From the NCBI GenBank assembly GCA_002726445.1, contig PBSZ01000043.1:1-33373 (forward strand): a stretch of 33,373 nt of DNA, given 5' to 3'. Of this stretch, positions 27,936 through 33,373 are shown one piece after another. The notes beneath the pieces are model-generated. The model was not told the DNA's origin. It was given only the letters and a program-made list of their open reading frames with translations, and did no database searches. Source of the stretch: Cellvibrionales bacterium. Lineage in GTDB: Bacteria > Pseudomonadota > Gammaproteobacteria > Pseudomonadales > UBA7434. A program made the translations under genes and the position numbers. Within the stretch, counting starts at the first letter, position 1; every line of letters starts with the position of its first letter.

Positions 27936-28985
27936 TTATAAACTGGCTTGATCCGCTAAATCAGTGGCCATTGCTAAATAACTGTCGACACGGCTTGCAA
28001 TCGTGTCAATTGAATCAACTTTCATTCCGCCACTGGCTCCTTGTTTAAGTCTGGCGTAGACGCCTTCTACGATGCAGGCTTGTTTCCACCAGCTAAAAGC
28101 TAGGTAGTAATCCAGTTTTGACAAGTCTAAGCCTGAGCGCTGAGCATACCGTTCAACTACCGCATCACGTTGAATAAAGTGGGGGTTAAGCGTTGGTGGA
28201 TCCAATAGCCAGGTAATTGAATCTTTCGGTTCGGCCCAATACAGCAGTGACCATATAAAATCGGCGATAGGATCACCGACCGTACAGAGCTCCCAGTCCA
28301 AGACTGCGGCAATACGGAAGTCATCTGCCAGTACGGTATTGTCAAATCGATAATCGCCATGCGCCAGTCCAGGTCGCGTTTGCTCGGCAGGAATGTTTTT
28401 TGATAAGCGTTGGTGTAAGCTGTCGAGAAGTGGTAATTCACGTGTTTTTGCGGCGTCGATTTGCTTGCGCCAGCGTCTTAATTGCCGTTCAATATAATGA
28501 CTGCGGGTTTTTGCCAAGCCACTTAGGCCTACAGCGTCAATATCCACCGAATGAAAAGCCACTTGTGTATCGATTAAGGAGTGGGTGGCGGTTAAGCACT
28601 GCGCTTCTGTAAGATGGCTGGCTGAGGCTTGATCGCGAAGTATAAGCCCTTCAACAAAACCCATGACATAAAAAGGCGCTTGATTCACCTTAAGGTCATC
28701 GCAATAGCCAAGCATTTTAGGCACAGGAACATCGCTGTAACGATCTAACGCAGACATAATGTTCCATTCACGGGCCATGTCATGCGCGGTGGCTAAGCGT
28801 GCGGAGACCGGCGGACGACGCAGCGCCCAAGTATGGCCTGCCGCATCAGTCACACGAAAAGTGAGGTTTGAGCCGCCGGCCGCGATCAATGAAAAGTTAA
28901 ACGGGGGTGTTGCGCCATTAACATGAGTCGTAAGCCATTGACCTACCGCTTTGCTGTCGAGGCCTTTAATACTCGTTTTATTCAT
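27936..28985 (-). CDS. APH-family phosphotransferase (ACAD10/11 N-domain / LvaA-like)
   Basis: A 349-residue kinase of the aminoglycoside-phosphotransferase fold. GGSNLTFRV (37-45) forms the nucleotide loop and WALRRPP (53-59) follows. The catalytic loop is LAHGDYRFDN (His209, Asp211, Asn216) and the metal-binding DWE is at 230-232, then DPIADFIW. The RRPP style and the acyl-CoA dehydrogenase next door match proteins related to the N-terminal kinase domain of ACAD10/11 and LvaA of Pseudomonas putida, which phosphorylate the hydroxyl of 4-hydroxyacyl-CoAs. Antibiotic resistance is a less likely reading in this context. It lies 65 bases after the dehydrogenase gene. The substrate is inferred from neighbours only. 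Confidence 0.87.
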   Translation of the reverse strand: MNKTSIKGLDSKAVGQWLTTHVNGATPPFNFSLIAAGGSNLTFRVTDAAGHTWALRRPPVSARLATAHDMAREWNIMSALDRYSDVPVPKMLGYCDDLKVNQAPFYVMGFVEGLILRDQASASHLTEAQCLTATHSLIDTQVAFHSVDIDAVGLSGLAKTRSHYIERQLRRWRKQIDAAKTRELPLLDSLHQRLSKNIPAEQTRPGLAHGDYRFDNTVLADDFRIAAVLDWELCTVGDPIADFIWSLLYWAEPKDSITWLLDPPTLNPHFIQRDAVVERYAQRSGLDLSKLDYYLAFSWWKQACIVEGVYARLKQGASGGMKVDSIDTIASRVDSYLAMATDLADQASL

Positions 28986-29050
28986 AGTGGATCTCTTAAT
29001 TGAAATCTATTATTGTTGAGGTGGCCAGAAAAGTATCGTACTGCGTCATT

Positions 29051-30382
29051 TTATTGCTTGTTTTTAATGGTATTGACTAAATGACCAAATTTTTTCCAAG
29101 CGTCTTTTTTGCGTGTTGGAATGTGCATGGAAGGCAAGCCTTCAACGGCTGTGGTTGATTTCAGTAATTGACGAGCGACCGTTTGTTTGTGCACCTCATC
29201 GGCGCCATCAGCAATCCGCAATGCGCGGCCAGAGCGGTACATGTATTCCAATGGTAAGTCGGTGGTATAGCCCAAGGCACCGTGTAACTGTATCGCTCTA
29301 TCGATAATGGTGAGAAGAATACGCGGTACATGAAATTTGAGCATGGCTATCTCGGTTCTTGATTCAGAGCCATGACCGCCACGGGTATCGATAGTCCAAG
29401 CGGCTTTTAAGGTCAGTAGACGCGCTGTTTCAATTTCAACAGCTGATTCTGCAATCGAATCTTGTACCATTTGTAATTGACCTAAAGCTTTGCCTTTTGT
29501 TTGTCGAGAAACCGCGCGTTCACACATCATTTCAAATGCCATGTGGCATTGGCCAATGATTCGCATGCAGTGATGAATCCGGCCACCACCAAGCCGCTTT
29601 TGTGCAAGAAGAAAGCCTTCACCGGGTTGGCCTATCATATGGTCGAGAGGAACTCGGCAGTTATCGAACAGCACTTCGGAGTGGCCGCCAATTCGGTCGC
29701 TAATGTACGGCGTTTGCTGATCATCAGTGTCGTGCATGGGGTGGCTCATGGTACCGACATCACGAACCACTTTCATGCCAGCTGTTCCTCTGGGCACCAC
29801 TAGCATAGAGGCGCGCTGATGAGGTGCCGCGTCGGGATCGGTGACGGCCATTAATACTGTGAAGTCGGAGACTGAGGCGTTCGATGCATACCACTTATGC
29901 CCGTTAATCACCCATTCATCGCCCTCTTGATGGCAGCGTGTCGTGATTGCAGTAGGGTCTGAGCTGGCAATATGTGGCTCAGTTAATGAAAAAGTACTGC
30001 GGACTTCGCCGCGCATTAATGGGTACAACCAGCGTTCACGTTGCGCTTCTGTGGCGCCCACGGCCAATAATTCTGCATTACCAGAATCGGGACCTTGGCA
30101 ATTAAAAATTTCAGGAGCTAATTCACTGCGACCGAGTATTTCATGGATTAGTCCTAACTTTAGCTGACCCATACCTTGGCCGCCGTGCTCTGGCCCGAGG
30201 TGGGGCGACCAGAGGTTTTGTGCTTTGACTTTTTCTTTCAGAGGTGCCCAAAGTTGGTCTAGTTGGGCTTGATTGAGTCCACCTTGAATCAGTTCTATCG
30301 GAATAATTTCATTATCGACAAAGTCTCGAATCCAATCGAGCTTGTGTTGAAATTCTGTCTCGGTAGAAAAATCCCAGGCCAT
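29051..30382 (-). CDS. Acyl-CoA dehydrogenase (ACAD10/11-like)
   Basis: A 443-residue flavoprotein. The N-terminal helical domain leads to FSLTEPHIASSDPTAI (FAD and substrate strand), VINGHKWYASNAS, KRLGGGRIHHCMR, and the C-terminal LHGALGYTTDLPLEYMYR with RIADGADEVHKQTVARQLL. The EP-x-x-ASSD form is characteristic of the branch with ACAD10/11 and its bacterial relatives. It would introduce a double bond into an acyl-CoA or, in that branch, eliminate phosphate from a phosphorylated hydroxyacyl-CoA. ATG 30382 is chosen over a TTG four codons upstream because GGAG sits seven bases before it. It precedes the APH kinase in a leftward cassette. Confidence 0.93.
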   Translation of the reverse strand: MAWDFSTETEFQHKLDWIRDFVDNEIIPIELIQGGLNQAQLDQLWAPLKEKVKAQNLWSPHLGPEHGGQGMGQLKLGLIHEILGRSELAPEIFNCQGPDSGNAELLAVGATEAQRERWLYPLMRGEVRSTFSLTEPHIASSDPTAITTRCHQEGDEWVINGHKWYASNASVSDFTVLMAVTDPDAAPHQRASMLVVPRGTAGMKVVRDVGTMSHPMHDTDDQQTPYISDRIGGHSEVLFDNCRVPLDHMIGQPGEGFLLAQKRLGGGRIHHCMRIIGQCHMAFEMMCERAVSRQTKGKALGQLQMVQDSIAESAVEIETARLLTLKAAWTIDTRGGHGSESRTEIAMLKFHVPRILLTIIDRAIQLHGALGYTTDLPLEYMYRSGRALRIADGADEVHKQTVARQLLKSTTAVEGLPSMHIPTRKKDAWKKFGHLVNTIKNKQ

Positions 30383-30428
30383 TTGATACTCCAATGTTGC
30401 ATATTTGTTAAGTCATTGAGTCAAGACA

Positions 30429-30902
30429 TTAGTCATTCGGATGTGCAGCGTCAAGATCCCAGTTATCAAGTAGGATTTTATTGGCATACCAGGTATTCCA
30501 ATGCTCGGTTAAGTATTGGATCTTACCTTGGTTATTAAAACGAAAAACAAAACAATAAACGTTTTTATAATCCTTACCTGAGTTAGTCTTACTGTGTTGG
30601 GTGTGTTGGCGCATGACATAGTCATTATCAGCGATAACTAGCAAGTCAGTAAATCGATTGGTTGATAAGTCGTAGGAGTCAGTTCCTGAATTGGGTTGGT
30701 CTTGACCAGCACCATAAAGTATCTTTTTAATCGTTTCGATGCCTTTATGCTCGGTTTTTCCTTCAAGACCGGGTAGTCTCGGAAGGCCGTTCCACCACAC
30801 GGCATCATCAGCAAATAAACTAGCGGGGTCTCCGCAACTGCCATCAAATAATGAGTTGGCGCTGGCGATATTGTTTTTTTCTTGTTCCGAGTAGTGAGGC
30901 AT
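30429..30902 (-). CDS. SnoaL-like / NTF2-fold protein
   Basis: A 157-residue protein with the cone-shaped NTF2/SnoaL fold signature: an N-terminal helix, then DPASLFADDAVWWNGLP, GKTEHKGIETIKKIL, VIADNDYVMRQHTQHSKT and VYCFVFRFNNQGKIQYLTEH. Family members include polyketide cyclases, ketosteroid isomerases, limonene-epoxide hydrolases and non-catalytic dimers, so catalysis cannot be assigned. It lies 46 bases before the acyl-CoA dehydrogenase and 21 bases after the nitroreductase gene in the same direction. An isomerase or hydratase role on the cassette's substrate is possible. Confidence 0.82.
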   Translation of the reverse strand: MPHYSEQEKNNIASANSLFDGSCGDPASLFADDAVWWNGLPRLPGLEGKTEHKGIETIKKILYGAGQDQPNSGTDSYDLSTNRFTDLLVIADNDYVMRQHTQHSKTNSGKDYKNVYCFVFRFNNQGKIQYLTEHWNTWYANKILLDNWDLDAAHPND

Positions 30903-30923
30903 GATAAATAATCTCTGATTGAG

Positions 30924-31577
30924 TTATGGCTTGTTGAAGTAATTCCAGCTAAGCACTTCTTCGACTGGCTTTCTGTAGGCCGGTTTAAAGTCGGTGCCAA
31001 TAGTATAGGCAATGGGGAATAAGCCAACTTGAGTGTATTGATCAAAAGGAATGTCCAGTAATTCAGCGAGTTCTTGCTCTCGCCAGAGATGGGCTGTGGT
31101 CCATGCACTGCCTAAACCCTGTGATCGCAGTGCTAAAAAGAAGCTCCAGACGGCTTGAATAATCGAGCCATAAGAACTGGCTTGCATAAATACGCCTGCA
31201 CTTTCAACCCGGCCCGACATTAGTGGGATTAAGATCGCAGGGGCCTTGGCTAAATTTTCTCGCAGGTAATCGACGGATTGATTAATCTTGTTAAAGCCAG
31301 GGATTTCAGCGCCCATATAATTTTCACCGACAGCATCGCCTAGTAATGCAACATAGTCATCCATGGCGCCATTATAAATTTTACCAATTGATGCAATGGT
31401 TGACGGGTCGTCGATAATTAACCACTGCCAGGTATTCATGTTTGAGCCATTGGGCGCTTGAAGGGCAAGCTCTAGGCAGTCCTCCAGGAGTGTTCTGCTA
31501 ATTGGCTTAGAAAAATCGAGACGTTTACGGACGCTTCGAGTGGTGGTCAATAATTCTTTTGTATTAAGATCAAGCAT
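30924..31577 (-). CDS. Nitroreductase family oxidoreductase
   Basis: A 217-residue FMN-dependent nitroreductase-fold protein. The N-terminal TTRSVRKRLDFSKPIS contains the Arg-Ser-Arg FMN-phosphate contact common to the family. QAPNGSNMNTWQWLII gives the second FMN segment, and SQGLGSAWTTAHLW lies in the C-terminal half. Members reduce nitro compounds, quinones, enones or flavins with NAD(P)H. It is the first gene of the six-gene cassette. The 180-base region upstream (31578-31757) separates it from ptsO and must contain the cassette promoter if it has its own. The physiological substrate is not deducible. Confidence 0.9.
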   Translation of the reverse strand: MLDLNTKELLTTTRSVRKRLDFSKPISRTLLEDCLELALQAPNGSNMNTWQWLIIDDPSTIASIGKIYNGAMDDYVALLGDAVGENYMGAEIPGFNKINQSVDYLRENLAKAPAILIPLMSGRVESAGVFMQASSYGSIIQAVWSFFLALRSQGLGSAWTTAHLWREQELAELLDIPFDQYTQVGLFPIAYTIGTDFKPAYRKPVEEVLSWNYFNKP

Positions 31578-31593
31578 AATCGAGGTCTACTCT

Positions 31594-31733
31594 ATTATCT
31601 GCCAATAAGCTAGGGCTAGGAGGTTTAATTCTTACCCTTTGGACACGGTTGAGCAATAGTTGGTAAGGTTAATTAACTGTTATGTGTGGAATTTGTGAAT
31701 GAAAGTGTGGGGTCATTATCTGCGATAGATAAT
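31594..31733. promoter_or_regulatory. Repeated ATTATCTGC motif upstream of the cassette
   Basis: ATTATCTGC occurs at 31594-31602 and again at 31715-31723. The second copy also forms an inverted repeat with AGATAAT at 31727-31733 (7-bp arms, 5-base spacer). The sites lie in the 180-base gap between ptsO and the first cassette gene and could be operators, or the hairpin could follow the ptsO transcript. No gene is seen in this gap. Confidence 0.3.
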
Positions 31734-31757
31734 CATATCTGTTAAAAGTAACTGGGG

Positions 31758-32027
31758 TTATTCTTCTTCATCAAAGCGATTTTTTATTAATTCTTTTATT
31801 GCTTGCATCGCGATTACTTCATCAGAGCCGTTCGCGGTGATGAATAATTGACTGCCTTTTGCGGCGGCTAAAAGCATGACCGACATGATGCTTTTTCCAT
31901 CAACCTGTTTATCATTAAAAGTGAGTGATATCTCACTGGCGAATTGGCAGCTCACATCAACCAGTTTACTTGCCGCTCTGGCGTGTAAGCCAAGCTTATT
32001 TTGAATGATGATTTCTTCTTTGATCAT
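31758..32027 (-). CDS. ptsO: HPr-family phosphocarrier protein NPr
   Basis: An 89-residue HPr-fold protein. The phosphorylated histidine is His15 in LGLHARAASKLV, and Ser46 lies in VDGKSIMSVMLL. Next to rapZ and ptsN it is the NPr of the nitrogen PTS, passing phosphate from EI-Ntr to PtsN as part of a regulatory rather than sugar-transport chain. It lies 68 bases after rapZ in the same direction. In related genomes mgtE often follows closely; here a six-gene cassette intervenes. Confidence 0.95.
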   Translation of the reverse strand: MIKEEIIIQNKLGLHARAASKLVDVSCQFASEISLTFNDKQVDGKSIMSVMLLAAAKGSQLFITANGSDEVIAMQAIKELIKNRFDEEE

Positions 32028-32095
32028 GAGCTTGTTTATTGTCTAAGTAAGTTAATAGTCATTGAACCTAGTTAAAGTCGTTATTTTTATATCCC

Positions 32096-32971
32096 TTAAG
32101 CTGTATTTTTTTTGCGTAATTCTCGGTGTCGAATTTGAATAATCTCCATTTGATGTTTGAAGTGCTGGTATAAGGCATTTGCTACGAATACAGATCGATG
32201 TTGTCCGCCAGTGCAGCCGATCGATATAGTGGTGTAGCTTCGATTGGTTTGTTTGAATTTAGGTAGCCAGATAGTTAGGTAATTAATGATGCTATCAATC
32301 ATTGTTGCCACATCTTCTTCCTTACCGAGATATTCGATAATTTCTTTATCGTTGCCATTATAGGGGCGAAGTGCTTTATTCCAATAAGGGTTAGGTAGAC
32401 ACCTGACATCAAAAACAAAATCAGAGTCGACGGGAATATGACTTTTATAGCCGAATGATTGAATCAGCAGTGACATCTCACCGGCAGGTTTGTCGCTGAT
32501 TCTATCGCTAATAATTTCTCTTAATTCATGGAAAGTCATTTTGCTGGTTTCAATGATTATGTCGGCCATTTGCGCGATGCTGTCAAGTAGTCCTGCTTCT
32601 TGAATAATGGCCTCTGATAGTGATACTGAACCACTGCTCAGCGGGTGCTTTCGCCGAGTTTCTGAGAAACGTTTAATGAGTGTATTATTGTCTGCATCAA
32701 GATAGATAATGTTAGTGTCGATATCAGCGGGAATATTTTGAAATATGGTGGGGAATTGAGATAGTTCATCATGGTTATTTCTAGCATCAATGCTGACGGC
32801 AACTTTGCTTTGAGATGTTGTTCTTGTTTCACTCTTAAATGACTGAAGTGCTAATGCAGGCAGAAGACTAGCAGGTAAGTTGTCGACACAATAGAAGCCT
32901 AAATCCTCTAGCATGTTCAGTGCGCTACTTTTTCCCGATCCAGAGCGACCACTAATAATGAGTAATTTCAT
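32096..32971 (-). CDS. rapZ: RNase adapter protein RapZ
   Basis: A 291-residue protein (E. coli RapZ is 284 aa). The Walker A motif GRSGSGKS is at 8-15, followed by ALNMLEDLGFYCVDNLPASL and VSIDARN in the N-terminal P-loop domain. The C-terminal domain has FDVRCLPNPYW and GCTGGQHRSVFVAN. In E. coli RapZ binds the sRNA GlmZ and guides RNase E, controlling glucosamine-6-phosphate synthase; many relatives lack GlmZ, so the RNA partner here is unknown. It lies between ptsN (34 bases upstream) and ptsO, the common rpoN-cluster order. Confidence 0.96.
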   Translation of the reverse strand: MKLLIISGRSGSGKSSALNMLEDLGFYCVDNLPASLLPALALQSFKSETRTTSQSKVAVSIDARNNHDELSQFPTIFQNIPADIDTNIIYLDADNNTLIKRFSETRRKHPLSSGSVSLSEAIIQEAGLLDSIAQMADIIIETSKMTFHELREIISDRISDKPAGEMSLLIQSFGYKSHIPVDSDFVFDVRCLPNPYWNKALRPYNGNDKEIIEYLGKEEDVATMIDSIINYLTIWLPKFKQTNRSYTTISIGCTGGQHRSVFVANALYQHFKHQMEIIQIRHRELRKKNTA

Positions 32972-33005
32972 TGGCGTCCTATCGTTATGATTTGAGATGA
33001 CATTT

Positions 33006-33373
33006 TTAGTGCCTGCCTTCTGTCAAAAGCTGATACAGCCGGGCTGGGTCTTGAGCTTGCCGAATCGCTTTGCAGGTTTCAATTTGTGATAATTTCTCTG
33101 CCATTAATGCTAGCGTTTGCAAGTGGCCATCATTTGCATCGGTTGGCACGATCAAAGCCCATAAGATATCAACGTTTTTTCCGTCACTTGCATCAAATGA
33201 GACGCCGCCGTTATTTAGAGTAATAATGGCGCATAGTGGTTGGCAACAATCGGCATAGCGGCAATGGGGTATGGCTATACCATCACCAAGTCCCGTGCTG
33301 CCGAGCTTTTCGCGATCCGTTAATGCGTCAAAGACCAGATCTTTACTTATGCTAGGGGTATCCTTTGCAAGCA
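33006..33373 (-). CDS. ptsN: Nitrogen-PTS EIIA protein PtsN, C-terminal part (gene runs off the right edge)
   Basis: The visible 121 codons read VFDALTDREKLGSTGLG and then DGIAIPHCRY, where the histidine is the phosphorylation site of EIIA-Ntr. After that come DGKNVDILWALIVP and LMAEKLSQIETC, ending with LYQLLTEGRH and a TAA at 33006-33008. The full protein is usually about 150-160 residues, so some 30-40 N-terminal residues are missing. PtsN accepts phosphate from NPr and in its unphosphorylated form regulates potassium uptake and other targets. It is followed by rapZ and ptsO in the standard nitrogen-PTS order. Confidence 0.94.
   Translation of the reverse strand, partial: LAKDTPSISKDLVFDALTDREKLGSTGLGDGIAIPHCRYADCCQPLCAIITLNNGGVSFDASDGKNVDILWALIVPTDANDGHLQTLALMAEKLSQIETCKAIRQAQDPARLYQLLTEGRH

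Noticed and set aside
27936-28985. Aminoglycoside-resistance kinase
   Set aside because: The fold is right, but the RRPP segment and the adjacent acyl-CoA dehydrogenase point to the hydroxyacyl-CoA kinase group rather than drug resistance.

Overview
The window looks like chromosomal DNA from a gammaproteobacterium, probably an aerobic marine heterotroph of the Cellvibrionales/Spongiibacteraceae type. That placement is inferred from gene order and protein style. The backbone evidence is a gltA / sdhAB-sucAB-lpd-sucCD TCA-cycle block with E. coli-type SdhA and SdhB, and a ptsN-rapZ-ptsO plus mgtE-darP block. No tRNA, rRNA, CRISPR array, transposase, integrase or transcription-factor gene was recognised.

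Left part (1-11640): the 5' end of gltA reads leftward off the edge. A 760-base gene-free stretch follows, then sdhA, sdhB, sucA, sucB, lpd, sucC and sucD, all rightward, ending in a strong intrinsic terminator. This set encodes the catalytic half of succinate dehydrogenase, the whole 2-oxoglutarate dehydrogenase complex and succinyl-CoA synthetase. The membrane-anchor genes sdhC and sdhD, normally directly upstream of sdhA, are absent from the window.

Middle part (11787-24319) is accessory. A rightward operon encodes an NAD-dependent epimerase-like protein, an SDR, an acyl-CoA synthetase and a VOC protein. It converges on a leftward gene for a rifampicin-phosphotransferase-like dikinase, which has the ATP-grasp and phosphohistidine domains but no PEP-binding barrel. 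Next come a leftward EamA transporter / SDR / arfB operon and a leftward membrane-anchored glutamate-synthase-domain flavoprotein. Divergent from the last is a rightward pair: a GlcD-like FAD oxidase and an unusual lipoprotein with a 2-keto-4-pentenoate-hydratase domain that keeps its catalytic residues.

Right part (24316-33373) is leftward. The housekeeping genes ptsN, rapZ and ptsO (nitrogen PTS and RNase adapter) are separated from mgtE and darP by a six-gene cassette: nitroreductase, SnoaL-like protein, acyl-CoA dehydrogenase, APH-family kinase, 3beta-HSD/epimerase-like reductase and a small four-helix membrane protein. The kinase plus acyl-CoA dehydrogenase pair resembles split versions of ACAD10/11 and the LvaA/LvaC pair of levulinate catabolism, suggesting removal of a hydroxyl from a hydroxyacyl-CoA through a phosphorylated intermediate.

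The most noteworthy points are the missing sdhCD, the lipoprotein hydratase, the RPH-like dikinase beside a CoA ligase operon, and the kinase/ACAD cassette lying between ptsO and mgtE.
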